Part shown: one piece after another, positions 55,352 to 64,000 of the stretch
Layout: each line of letters opens with the position of its first letter
How positions within the stretch are numbered: position 1 is the stretch's first letter
Source: DAIOEK01 sp963828285
GTDB lineage: Bacteria; Chloroflexota; Anaerolineae; Anaerolineales; Anaerolineaceae
DNA length: 64,000 nt
Direction: 5' to 3'
NCBI GenBank assembly: GCA_963828285.1
Contig: CAWHEB010000004.1
Span: forward strand, 207,243-271,242
Translations under genes and position numbers: made by a program
The notes under the pieces: generated by a model
Seen by the model: only the letters and a program-made list of their open reading frames with translations
Told to the model about the DNA's origin: nothing
Database searches by the model: none

Positions 55352-56902
55352 TTGAATCTACTTTCCGTTCTGCTCGCCCTGCTTCCCGTCCTCGTCGTGC
55401 TGATTCTGCTCATCTGGCGCCGTTTCGCCGCGGACCTGGCCGGCGTTGTCGGCTGGGGAGTGGCTGTGCTGGTCGCCTGGCTCTATTTCCAGACACCCCT
55501 CGCCATCACCCTCAAAGCCAGCGCCGCCGGTGTGATCGCCTCATTCCCCATCACCCTGATGGTCGCCACATCCCTGCTGCAGATCATCATCATGGCGGAG
55601 ACTGGCGCCATCGCCCGCGTGGTCGCCCTCATCAAGACCGTGGCTCCCAGGGACCAGGTGGTGCAGATCATGATCGTCAATGTCGGTTTCGGGACGCTGC
55701 TGGCAGCGCTGGGCGCCACCCCGGTCTCCATCCTGCCGCCCATCATGCTGGCGCTGGGATACTCCTCCTTCGTCGCCATCGCCCTGCCCGCGCTGGGTTA
55801 CGACGCGCTGTGCACCTATGCCCTGCTGGGCGTGCCGGTCGTGGTCTTTTCATCCCTGGTGGGCAAACCGGTCAACGAGGTGGGCATCTACTTTGCCCGC
55901 TTCATGCCGATCATCAGCACCTGCATCGCGCTCGGCATGCTGTGGATCGTCGGCAAGTGGAAAATGGTCTGGCGCGGATTCCTGCCCGCAATCCTGTCCG
56001 GGATCTCCGCCGGGATGATCGCCATCGGGATGAACGCTGTCGGGCTGATCCCGTTGACCGGTGTCGCCGCCGGACTGGGCGTGGTGGTGGTGATGCTGCT
56101 CTATCTGGCTGTCACGCGCAAACCGCTCTACGACCGCGGCGTGCTCAGCGAGGCGGACCATGCCGCAGAGAAGCGCATCTCCCTCTGGGCAGCCGTTTCA
56201 CCCTGGCTGATCCTGACCGTGTTCGCCGTCCTCGTGAACCTGCCCTCCCTGCCGTTCTATGACCTGACCTTTGTCAAGCTGGCCATGCCGGTCGAGATCA
56301 TCCCCGGCGCGCCAGAGAAAGTGCGGCTGTTCTGGCAGGCCTACTTCTGGTTGCTGGTCAGCACCGTGCTGGCTCTGCCCCTGCTCAAGCCAACCAGGCA
56401 GCAGATGGCGGACTCGCTCAAAAAGTGGCTCAAACGCGCACCGCGCCCGATGCTGGCATCGGCGGTCTTCTTCGCCATCGCCTACATCATCAACCACTCC
56501 GGCAAAGGGCTGGACTGGGAGCTGGTGGACCCATCCCACAATATGGTGGCTGTGCTGGCCAACGCTTCAGCGGCCACCTTCGGCAAATTCTATCCGCTGG
56601 CCGCCCCCTACCTGGGACTGCTGGCCGGCTTCGTCAGCGGATCGGAGGCCTCAGCCATCGCCATGCTGACCAAACTGCACCTCACCACCGCTGAAAAGAT
56701 CGGCGCGGTGGGGTTGTTGATCGCGGCGGCCTCCGGTATCGGCGGCGGACTGGCTTCGGTCATCTCCCCGGCCAAACTGCAAAACGCCGCCGCCGCCATC
56801 GACCGCATCGGCGAGGAAGCCAAGGTGCTGCGGGTGACCTTCGTGATCTCGCTGGTCATCACGGCGGTTGCCGCGCTGATGACCCTGCTGTGGGGATTAT
56901 GA
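55352..56902 (+). CDS. L-lactate permease (LctP)-family transporter
   Basis: The 516-residue product has about 13-14 membrane spans and matches the LctP family, proton-coupled lactate/glycolate symporters in the cytoplasmic membrane. Landmarks are MVATSLLQIIIMAETGAI (about residues 70-87), NVGFGTLLAALGATPVSILPP (about residues 110-130) and the C-terminal LLAGFVSGSEASAIAML (about residues 424-440). The exact substrate cannot be read. Its base composition is very GC-rich (39/60 in line 55741-55800). The stop codon overlaps the B3/B4 gene (ATGA), and the two are transcribed together. Confidence 0.88.
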   Translation: MNLLSVLLALLPVLVVLILLIWRRFAADLAGVVGWGVAVLVAWLYFQTPLAITLKASAAGVIASFPITLMVATSLLQIIIMAETGAIARVVALIKTVAPRDQVVQIMIVNVGFGTLLAALGATPVSILPPIMLALGYSSFVAIALPALGYDALCTYALLGVPVVVFSSLVGKPVNEVGIYFARFMPIISTCIALGMLWIVGKWKMVWRGFLPAILSGISAGMIAIGMNAVGLIPLTGVAAGLGVVVVMLLYLAVTRKPLYDRGVLSEADHAAEKRISLWAAVSPWLILTVFAVLVNLPSLPFYDLTFVKLAMPVEIIPGAPEKVRLFWQAYFWLLVSTVLALPLLKPTRQQMADSLKKWLKRAPRPMLASAVFFAIAYIINHSGKGLDWELVDPSHNMVAVLANASAATFGKFYPLAAPYLGLLAGFVSGSEASAIAMLTKLHLTTAEKIGAVGLLIAAASGIGGGLASVISPAKLQNAAAAIDRIGEEAKVLRVTFVISLVITAVAALMTLLWGL

Positions 56903-57630
56903 AAGAGCTGATTACACCATCTCACCGGAAATCTTCGATCGAGTTCCCCGGCTATGCCCGCGGGATTGTGTTGGCTTATGATGTCACCAACGGTCCATCC
57001 CCGGACGCGCTGGTGGCGCTGCTGCGGGAAGCGGAAGCCTCAGTCAGGAGCAAGGTCAGCATCGAGAGTGTCGCCGAGCATGAGCGGATCAGACCCTGGC
57101 GGGATGCCTTCAAGGCGTTTGGCGCCAAACCGTCCGAGTACCGCTCGTCGATCGAGGCCATGACCCGGCGGGCACTGCGCAATGACGAGCTGCCCTCCAT
57201 CAACGCGCTGGTGGACATCGGGAATATCATCTCGCTCAGGCATCTGCTGCCGGTGGGCGGACATTCACTGGACGGGCTGACCCGGGACATGGAGCTGAGG
57301 TTTGCCACCGGCAGCGAGGACTTCATCCCCCTGGGTGCGACGGAGAACGAGCATCCCCTGCCCGGCGAGGTGATCTTTGCCGAGGGGAACACCGTGCTCA
57401 CCCGCAGGTGGACCTGGCGCCAGGGCAGCACCACACTGACACTGCCGGAAACCCGCAATATCGAGTTCAACATCGACGGACTTCCCCCGGTCGGGCTGGA
57501 TGAGATGGATGCGATCGCGGTTGAGCTGATGGGGCTGGTCGGTCAGTACTGCGGCGGACGGTTCCGCTGCGAGATGCTCACCCGTGCCCACCCATCTGCA
57601 GCACTTTGGGACACGCGTGACGCGAATTGA
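56899..57630 (+). CDS. B3/B4 (tRNA-binding-type) domain protein
   Basis: The 243-residue product is a stand-alone B3/B4 domain, the fold found as an editing module in the beta subunit of phenylalanyl-tRNA synthetase. Recognisable segments are IRPWRDAFKAFGAKPSEYRSS (about residues 65-85, here noted as WRDAFKAFGAKPSEYRSS), LPSINALVDIGNIISLRHLLPVG (about residues 100-122) and the C-terminal beta strands. Stand-alone members are widespread but their activity is unclear; hydrolysis of mischarged tRNA or free aminoacyl compounds is possible. The ATG at 56899 overlaps the permease stop codon and follows a GGGGA site; an alternative start nine bases upstream is less likely. Confidence 0.87.
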   Translation: MKELITPSHRKSSIEFPGYARGIVLAYDVTNGPSPDALVALLREAEASVRSKVSIESVAEHERIRPWRDAFKAFGAKPSEYRSSIEAMTRRALRNDELPSINALVDIGNIISLRHLLPVGGHSLDGLTRDMELRFATGSEDFIPLGATENEHPLPGEVIFAEGNTVLTRRWTWRQGSTTLTLPETRNIEFNIDGLPPVGLDEMDAIAVELMGLVGQYCGGRFRCEMLTRAHPSAALWDTRDAN

Positions 57631-58141
57631 TTTTCGAATACAATTCCCATTCACGGTAATCGAACGCGAGCCCATTTTCCCCCCAATTTTGCGGATGTGT
57701 GCCGGTGTAAGGGTTTACGCAAATTCCTCAAACATGTTCATTTTCGTTATTTGATACAAACGAAAATTCATTTTCTGCTTGTCGGTGCGGATAGTGTCTA
57801 TCCGGTTGTCAATGTGCAAACAACGATGGTGTTTCAACAAACATAATAGAATATGTGTTCTATATAGGATTATATCCAGGTTGAAAATGGAATGCAACCT
57901 GTCATTTGTGACAGTGACAGGCCATAAATTGATTTGCAAAAAACGGGGTGGATCAAGCTGTGATGAAGATGGCTTTTTCTCTTTTAAGTATTCATGCTAA
58001 TATTTATGTATCAAAGCGGGGTGGATTTTCTAGTTGGAATTCTTCTATTCTTATTTTTAATAAAGCATTTGTTGTTGATTCACCCGGACAGGATTACGCT
58101 ACCGTTCCGCAGCTGTCAGCATTTATTCAAGGGAGGAACTT
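57631..58141 (+). promoter_or_regulatory. Gene-free control region with two palindromes upstream of the exported-protein operon
   Basis: No supported gene lies in these 510 bp. ATAGAA-TATGTG-TTCTAT at 57846-57863 and CTGTCA-TTTG-TGACAG at 57899-57914 are perfect palindromes. The second is followed at once by a third TGACAG half-site (57915-57920). They could be operators for the pair of exported-protein genes starting at 58142. A GGGAGGAAC site precedes that start codon. Confidence 0.45.
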
Positions 58142-59110
58142 ATGCACCGTATCACATCCAGAGTATCCATTAAAAGAGCCGGAACTTTGATCCTGACCGC
58201 TATCATACTTCTTACAGCCTTTTCCAACACAGCTGCGGTATCTGCGAACCCAAGAAATGCTTCAAGTGGGATGTGGGCTGTTTCCATCACCGGTCTGGAC
58301 GGTTTGGTTTGTGTAGGGGACTCTTATATGCTCACCGCATATTGGGATACAGTCATAACCGAAGGGATTGCCCCACTTTCAGGACCAACGATCCTCGTGC
58401 AAGCTACTCACGGTTCTTTCCTTCAGGCAACCGAAAGGCCGGGGACCATTAGCGGGACGACCTATTTCAATTACAAAGCCGAAAAACCCGGTACCGAAAC
58501 GGTCAAGATCCAATTGTTTAACAGTGACAGGGAAGTGGATGCCGAAAACACGGTCAGTTTCGAAGTCAAGAAATGTGATTATCTGTATACATTAACTTCC
58601 AGGGTGGATGCAGGAACCTCCGGCGGAGAACTCGCTTTTTATTACATCATAAAATCAAAGGGACTATTGAAAGCCGTTGACCTGAACCAGCCGCACAAGC
58701 TGGAAGGATTGGATAAATTTTTAACCATCGATACCACCATTGCCTTTTTTGAGTCGGGAGAATGCACCCTTTTATCATCCGACGTAGGCAGGGCATTCGG
58801 TTTTGTAGACGCGAAAGCGGAGGATGTCGAAAACGGTCTGGGGATCAGGCTGATGCTCGGTCCGCCAAAAGACTTGAACTATATCCACGATCTAGTATTG
58901 ACCTGTCCCGATGGACCTCATCCTCAAAATGTGACCATACCGATAACCTCTTCCAAGGACCCCTGGATCGAGCAGGTCTTTCCGCTCGGAGAAGGGGAAC
59001 ATTCTGTAAAAATCGATTTTCTGGACGAGGGTATGCAGCGTATGAGGGATGCAGGTAATTGGGGATATTACACTGCAACACTCAGTTTACAGAGAGTGGA
59101 GGGGAAATGA
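58142..59110 (+). CDS. Exported protein of unknown function
   Basis: The 322-residue product has a signal peptide (LILTAIILLTAFSNTAAVSA, about residues 16-35). The mature part is predicted to be beta-rich: an Ig-like first half containing a GMWAVSITGLDGLVCVGDSYML segment (about residues 42-63) and KPGTETVKIQLF, and a second half with cysteines at C143, about C206 and C260 that could form disulfides. No catalytic motif or known family is recognised. Its stop codon overlaps the start of the lipoprotein gene (ATGA), so the two are coexpressed and probably act together on the cell surface. Confidence 0.7.
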   Translation: MHRITSRVSIKRAGTLILTAIILLTAFSNTAAVSANPRNASSGMWAVSITGLDGLVCVGDSYMLTAYWDTVITEGIAPLSGPTILVQATHGSFLQATERPGTISGTTYFNYKAEKPGTETVKIQLFNSDREVDAENTVSFEVKKCDYLYTLTSRVDAGTSGGELAFYYIIKSKGLLKAVDLNQPHKLEGLDKFLTIDTTIAFFESGECTLLSSDVGRAFGFVDAKAEDVENGLGIRLMLGPPKDLNYIHDLVLTCPDGPHPQNVTIPITSSKDPWIEQVFPLGEGEHSVKIDFLDEGMQRMRDAGNWGYYTATLSLQRVEGK

Positions 59111-60480
59111 ACCCAAAAAACCACTATCTTCGGATACTCCCCTTTTTGGGAGTGATCTTGCTGGTCATGGCTTGTGCCCTTCCCACGTTGACCCAGAAAA
59201 AATCTGACGAAAGTTCTGTGTCTAAGAGCGAATCCTCCGGTACCAATCAAACCAACGGATTGGACCTGACAGATCCCGCTGCAGGACTTGAAAACCTGAC
59301 CAGCTATCATGTTCTATTCCAGCAAGACATTACCGGAACATTGGATGGTAAGCCGTTTGAGCGTCACACGAAAATGGAATTATCGCGCCTGAATTCATCG
59401 GGGCAATTCGACTACGCGAATAACATAAGCGGCAGCGATACACAGAACTATCAGGTGCGGCTGGTTACATCAGACGACGCATATTACCGCTGGATGCAAT
59501 CCAACCCGGACTGCCAGGGTTCCATCTCTCCACCAGCACAAGGTGAGGTCATTGAACCAGCCAACCTGCTGCTGCCCGTTACCAACGCAAAGCTTATTGG
59601 CAGCGAGACGATCAATTCGACCCCAAGCATACATTACCAATTTGATCAAAAGGACCTGCCCATTGCGAAGGATGCCAACCAGACCACCGGGGATGTTTGG
59701 ATCGCCGAGCAAGGCGGATACGTGGTCAGATACATTTTGAACTCCACCAAACCGGACAAATTGACCGGGAAAGACCTGGAGGTCGATCAACAATGGACCT
59801 ATGATTTGGATCAGGTGAATGCTTTGCCAGCGATCGACCTGCCATCAGAATGTCTGCCAGTTCCGGCTGGTCTGCCAACCCCTGATGATGCACAGGATGT
59901 TCAACAAATCAGCGGACGAATGAGCTTTACCACAGCCATGAGCGGCAGACAGGTAGTGGATTTCTACTATCAAGAATTGCCTGCCATGGGTTGGGATCCA
60001 CACAATGTTTCCCCCTCAGGTGATATCACTCTCCCTTACCTCACTTACTTTGATCAAGGGTCCCAACGACTGACATTGTATATCAATGAGGGCGAACAAA
60101 AAGGAGTGGATGTGGACCTGCTGATCACGATCCCCGAAATAGCTGCTGTCAACCCACATGAAGATGCAGCAGAAACACCCGCTCCAGCCGTCCCGGTCGA
60201 CCCCGCCACCAGCGGACTTCCGGATGATATTCCTCTCTACCCCGGAGCCACTGACCTGATCAAAACAGGCGAGTTGGTCATGTTCAATATTATGGATACC
60301 CCCGCTGACGCAGCCGATTATTATCGCCAGCAAATGACCGCAAATGGTTGGGAATTGGATGCTGATTTCAACAACACAGATGTGATCATGCAAACCTGGA
60401 AAAAATCCAAGCTTACCAGCACTGTGACGATCATCACTCAGGATGGTGAAACCTCTGTCATCATCAAGCTAATGAAGTAA
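59107..60480 (+). CDS. Lipoprotein with LppX/LolA-like fold, unknown function
   Basis: The 457-residue product has a lipoprotein signal peptide with the cysteine in LLVMACALP (about residue 22). After a Ser-rich spacer comes a beta-rich domain beginning LENLTSYHVLFQQDITGTLDG (about residues 59-79; YHVLFQQDITGTLDGKPF is the core). This alternates amphipathic strands with helices much as LppX/LprG/LolA-type lipid-binding proteins do. A second segment with a repeated PxxAxxVxxFYYQ-like motif (VVDFYYQELPAMGW, about 281-294; AADYYRQQMTANGW, about 403-416) occurs twice. Ligand unknown. It is the second gene of the operon, with a GGAGGGGAA site ahead of its ATG. Confidence 0.7.
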   Translation: MNPKNHYLRILPFLGVILLVMACALPTLTQKKSDESSVSKSESSGTNQTNGLDLTDPAAGLENLTSYHVLFQQDITGTLDGKPFERHTKMELSRLNSSGQFDYANNISGSDTQNYQVRLVTSDDAYYRWMQSNPDCQGSISPPAQGEVIEPANLLLPVTNAKLIGSETINSTPSIHYQFDQKDLPIAKDANQTTGDVWIAEQGGYVVRYILNSTKPDKLTGKDLEVDQQWTYDLDQVNALPAIDLPSECLPVPAGLPTPDDAQDVQQISGRMSFTTAMSGRQVVDFYYQELPAMGWDPHNVSPSGDITLPYLTYFDQGSQRLTLYINEGEQKGVDVDLLITIPEIAAVNPHEDAAETPAPAVPVDPATSGLPDDIPLYPGATDLIKTGELVMFNIMDTPADAADYYRQQMTANGWELDADFNNTDVIMQTWKKSKLTSTVTIITQDGETSVIIKLMK

Positions 60481-60504
60481 TTTTCTGGTTGGTGAGGCGT
60501 ATAC

Positions 60505-60549
60505 GTAGGGGCGGATATCATGCCCGTAGGGTACCTATGTGTCCGCCCT
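60505..60549. repeat. Dispersed repeat copy
   Basis: CGTAGGGGCGG with TATGTGTCCG a short distance downstream repeats the element at 46547-46574, and GCCCGTAGGGTA matches 46431-46442. Confidence 0.6.
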
Positions 60550-60564
60550 CCTGTGTGTCCGCCC

Positions 60565-60759
60565 TTATGTAACTATTGCCTGAACCCGGCCGACCTTGCC
60601 GCCGACCAGCATCACCTTGATCCCGTGCGGATGGGTGGGACTGCTGGTCAGCAGACGCATCACCACCCCCTCGGTCAGTTGACCGGTGGATTGATTCTGT
60701 TTTTCGACGATCATCACCCGCATTCCGGGTTGGATCTCTTTGCGAATGGGTACTGGCAT
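60565..60759 (-). CDS. YwbE-family small protein
   Basis: The 64-residue product matches the conserved YwbE (DUF2196) family across its length: PGMRVMIVEKQNQSTGQLTEGVV at about residues 12-34 (core MIVEKQNQSTGQLTEG) and LTSSPTHPHGIKVMLVGGKVGRV at about residues 37-60 (core SPTHPHGIKVMLVGGKVG). The family is uncharacterised; the short beta-rich fold suggests an SH3-like or KOW-type barrel, which is inference. The gene is isolated between a repeat and the restriction gene, and is easily missed because of its size. Confidence 0.85.
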   Translation of the reverse strand: MPVPIRKEIQPGMRVMIVEKQNQSTGQLTEGVVMRLLTSSPTHPHGIKVMLVGGKVGRVQAIVT

Positions 60760-60880
60760 GGTGGTGGTTGCTCCCTGAAGGAATTGTAATCTGTTTATTG
60801 TTTCATGGATAAATGGATCTAGTTTCTATTGATATATAATAAAATGTTATATAGGTTGTGGTGAAATACGAGAGGGTAAA

Positions 60881-63628
60881 TTGCACCATATCGATCAAGA
60901 ATCAAGAACCAGAAAACGATTAATCGACCCGGCTCTTGAAATTTCCGGCTGGCATATTAGAGATAACTCCAGAGTCGGGATTGAAATCCCAGTGGATGGC
61001 TACGATGCTGCCCCATGGAATGGTGTATTGATTACTGCCTTTATAGACCAAATGGAGAGGTAATCGCTGTAGTTGAAGCAAAAAAGACATCGCACGACCC
61101 TCGCCTTGCCGAACAGCAAGCTAACCACTACATCACTGAAATAGCAAAACACCAGAGCTTCACTCCTTTTGCTTTTCTGGCAAATGGATACGATATTTAT
61201 TTCCTTGATCACAGTGTTGCATCGAAAAGGCTTGTTTATGGATTCTTCTCACCCACCGACCTTGAAAGATTCTTGTGGATAAGGATGAAACCAAAAACCT
61301 CTCGCGTCTATACCAATTGACAGATCAATTACAGACCGACCTTATCAACACGAAGCCATACGGAGAGTGTGTGAAACGTTCGCCAGAGGCAAACGCAAGG
61401 CTTTGCTAGTTATGGCAACAGGGACTGGAAAAACCAGAACCGCAATGTCACTTATCAGTGTTTTTCTATCTGCCAACCAAGCGCAGAATATTCTTTTTGT
61501 CGCAGATCGAGACGAATTGGTAGGCCCCAGGCTAAAACGGATGGCTTTGAAAAATTCCTCCCCTATGAACCGTGTACCCGTATTTATAGTAATGACATCC
61601 AAAAATCGAACCGGCTTTACGCGTCCACCCTGCAGACCCTGAGTAACTGTTTTGAAAAATTTACTCCGAGTTTCTTTGATTTGATTATCTTTGATGAAGT
61701 TCATCGTTCTATTTTTAATAAATATAACGAAGTCATCCAATATTTTGATGCCCGTATGATTGGGTTGACAGCCACACCTGCCCAATTCATGAGCCGGGAT
61801 ACTTTTATGACTTTTGATTGTACTGATGGTTCCCCACATTTCTTTACCCTTATGAGCAAGCTATCGAAGAAAAATATCTGGTTGACTATAGCCTCTATGC
61901 AGCCCGGACCAGGTACCAGAATTTGGGTATCCACGGTCTGGAGCTAACCGAAGAACAACGCAACAGCCTGATTGAACAGGGGATTGACCCGGATGATCTG
62001 GATTTCGAAGGTACACAACTTGAAAAAGAAGTATCAAACCGGGATACCCTGCGCAGACAATGGGAAGAAATTATGGAGGTCTGTATCAAAGACCAATCCG
62101 GGCAACTGCCTGGAAAAACAATTGTTTTTGCCATGACCCAGGACCATGCCCTGCGTCTGCAGGAAGTTTTTGATGAAATGTACCGCAATGGCCAGACCTC
62201 TGTCGGGTGATTACTTATAAATCTGAGTACCGCGGACAATTGATGGCTAAATTCAAAACCAGCAAACCAGATCGCAGGATAGCCATTTCAGTGGATATGC
62301 TTGATACCGGCGTGGATATCCCTGAGGTTGTCAACCTTGTATTCATGAAGCAAGTACAATCACGCATCAAACTGGAACAGATGATAGGACGCGGAACTCG
62401 CTCCCAGGCCGCCTGCCGTCCTTCGTTACTGCACCTACTCCCTGGTGAGCAAAAAAGTCAGAATTCTTAATTATTGATTTCTGGGATAACCAGTTCAATC
62501 GTTCAGCAGAAGAAGCCATACAACAGGAGATGCCTGTTTTGGTTTCACTTTTCAATACCCGCTTGAAAGTTGCTTGAGACTTACATGGGTGATCAAAAAA
62601 GTGAAGAATGTCAACAGGTGGTTACCGATCTACGATCATTGGTATCTCGTATACCTACGAATTCTTTTACCGTAAAACGTGCATTGCCAGAAATTGAAGA
62701 GGCATGGAAAGATGGGTTCTGGAATTATCTTATCCCATCCAAAATAGAATTCTTGCGACTGAAAGTAGGACCGTTCTTACGTTTAGCATCGGATGTAGAC
62801 GTGCCTGCTGAGACTTTTGCTCATAAGATCGAACGGTTGAAATTGAACTTGAGAACCAGCCAAGATCCGCTTCCGGTAATAAAAACGATCATGGAGGATA
62901 TAGCCCTCTTACCAGAATTCGTATTAACCGATTATGTTCTCTCAGCGGTAACTAAAAATTGCGCCCCCGAGAAACTGGCAAATGCCAGACCAAAAGAGCT
63001 TAATGAACTGCGAGACCGTCTGGCAGCGCATATGAAAAATAAGCGAAGGCAAAGCAGTTTCCTGTCCATAGACCTGGCTGATGTAATCGATGTTAGTGGA
63101 TATATATTACTGACCGGTAGCGGTGAGCAAGTGTATGTCAAAGAGTATCGAAGAAGAGTTGAAGAACGTATTTTGAAAATTGTTGAAAACCACCCCGTTT
63201 AATCGCCATCGCCGAGGTGATCTGGTAGATGAAACACAACTGATTGAATTGGAACGCACCCTCCAACATGACCTAGTTGACGGAGGATTAGAAGCAACCC
63301 CCTTGAACCTTGGTAAGGTATACGGAGTTCATATTGACAGTTTTCTTGATTTGGTGCGAGTGGTTCTGGATATGGACGCTATTCCCGGGTATCAGCAGGT
63401 TGTGGCGGATCAATTCCAGGATTTTCATCACTATTCGCAGACTACAATGCGGATCAAATCCGTTTTTTACGCGCTGTGCAAAGTGTATTTCTTCATAAAC
63501 GCAGCCTTGTATTATCAGATCTATATCAGGAACCATTGACAAACTTTGGCGAAGAAGCAGTGGACCGTTGGTTTACCACTAAGGAAGTTGAAGAAATGCT
63601 CTCTTTTGTAAGCAACTTGGCGATCTAG
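60881..63628 (+). CDS. hsdR: Type I restriction enzyme R subunit (HsdR, EcoEI-like), multiply frameshifted
   Basis: The product would be about 916 residues. It starts at TTG (60881) behind GAGAGGG. The N-terminal nuclease shows VIDYCLYRPNGEVIAVVEAKK, whose D and ExK form a PD-(D/E)xK site near 61025-61080. The helicase follows: VMATGTGKTRTAMS (Walker A, about 61415), IIFDEVHRSI (about 61690), IGLTATPA (about 61760), SVDMLDTGVDIPEV (about 62290) and QMIGRGTR (about 62375). The C-terminal part ends FTTKEVEEMLSFVSNLAI. Frame changes occur at about 61055, 61285, 61315, 61525, 61835, 62205, 62435, 62570, 63190 and 63430, with coding continuing each time and no substitution-type stops. Either a low-quality sequence region or an inactivated gene is possible. 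No hsdM or hsdS is in the window. Confidence 0.88.
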
Positions 63629-63631
63629 AAA

Positions 63632-64000
63632 ATGAAAAAAGTACAGCAGACATGCAATTATTTTGTTGATGAAGCCGGTGATCCAATTGTCTTTGGCAAA
63701 AAAGGAAAAGTAATTATTGGAACACCTGGTTGCTCCAAATATTTTCTGCTTGGATTGCTTCAAGTAGAAGACCCTGTCTCGTTAGGGTATGATCTTTCTG
63801 TCTTACGGAATAAGTTGATTGCTGATCCTTATTTTTCCGGTGTGCCATCTCTGCAACCTGAGAACGAAAAGACCTATGTGGCTTTTCATGCAACAGATGA
63901 TCTACCTGAAGTAAGGAAAGAGGTCTTTTCAATTCTGGCTAGTAGAAAAGATTTACGCTTTTATGCAATTGTAAGAGACAAAACAAGTCTCTTATCATAT
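63632..64000 (+). CDS. DUF3800-domain protein, 5' part
   Basis: At least 123 codons are intact to the right edge. MKKVQQTCNYFVDEAGDP carries the family's N-terminal FVDEAGD motif, and FLLGLLQVEDP follows. DUF3800 proteins are predicted to have an RNase H-like fold with an acidic active site, and they often sit in mobile or defence regions. It begins three bases after the hsdR stop codon. The frame is unbroken here, unlike the neighbouring hsdR. Confidence 0.85.
   Translation, partial: MKKVQQTCNYFVDEAGDPIVFGKKGKVIIGTPGCSKYFLLGLLQVEDPVSLGYDLSVLRNKLIADPYFSGVPSLQPENEKTYVAFHATDDLPEVRKEVFSILASRKDLRFYAIVRDKTSLLSY

Noticed and set aside
55352..57630. Claim that the permease/B3-B4 pair is a foreign island
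   Set aside because: Its GC content is high, but uvrA and other housekeeping genes nearby are also GC-rich, and the tRNA-derived repeats do not enclose it.
57779..58000. Short plus-strand frames in the 57.6-58.1 kb gap
   Set aside because: They have no ribosome binding site, no family resemblance and overlap palindromic regulatory-type sequence.
60520..60789. Plus-strand 89-codon frame
   Set aside because: It lies antisense to the well-supported ywbE gene and begins in a dispersed repeat.

Overview
This 64 kb window comes from a bacterial chromosome, most likely an anaerobic member of the Chloroflexota (Anaerolineae-like). No 16S rRNA is present, so this is inferred from gene content: several single-span envelope proteins with Thr/Pro-rich linkers, a DUF11-repeat surface protein with its own sortase domain, a UMF1-family carrier, a methylmalonyl-CoA mutase large subunit without a cobalamin domain, and an ECF sigma/DUF5667 pair. 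G+C differs strongly between genes: hand-counted 60-base lines give 25/60 at 541-600, 37/60 at 49441-49500 and 39/60 at 55741-55800.

Layout. 1-5.1 kb: start of a TetR regulator, a frameshifted multi-span membrane protein, 3-methyladenine glycosylase coupled to a sugar-nucleotide epimerase, and moaA. 5.1-15 kb: one minus-strand surface-protein gene of about 9.9 kb (signal peptide, DUF11-type repeats, a VPETG motif, C-terminal sortase), broken by many frameshifts; an ECF sigma factor and its DUF5667 partner diverge from its start. 17-25.7 kb: alr-recJ, a glycosyltransferase, an AAA ATPase, a glycerophosphodiester phosphodiesterase and a membrane-anchored GH3 protein. 25.7-32.4 kb: TPR-like protein, UMF1 carrier, methylmalonyl-CoA epimerase and mutase, LysM protein, queuosine-precursor transporter. 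32.4-35.6 kb: a Fur-family regulator and a znuACB-like metal ABC operon behind a perfect 7-1-7 Fur box. 35.5-42.8 kb: Lgt-like protein, a lipoprotein operon, SPFH protein, a selenocysteine-type selD, and a LysM/M23 peptidase. 42.8-54.8 kb: rimO, a RodZ-like protein, rplI, an AT-rich orphan gene among repeats, uvrA, an HNH protein, murJ and an S9 peptidase. 54.9-64 kb: tRNA-Lys with a nearby copy of its 3' end, a lactate-permease-family gene coupled to a B3/B4-domain gene, two exported proteins, ywbE, a heavily frameshifted type I restriction hsdR, and the start of a DUF3800 gene.

Quality caveat. Reading-frame breaks without matching decay occur in housekeeping genes (uvrA, rimO, selD, znuC) and are dense in the giant gene and in hsdR. 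Sequence continues to encode the family on both sides of each break, which points to indel sequencing errors more than to pseudogenes, so gene integrity calls should be checked against reads.

The most noteworthy items are the Sec-type SelD with its own SECIS-like hairpin, the self-contained adhesin-sortase with its divergent ECF locus, the Fur-box metal operon, and two apparently leaderless promoters.
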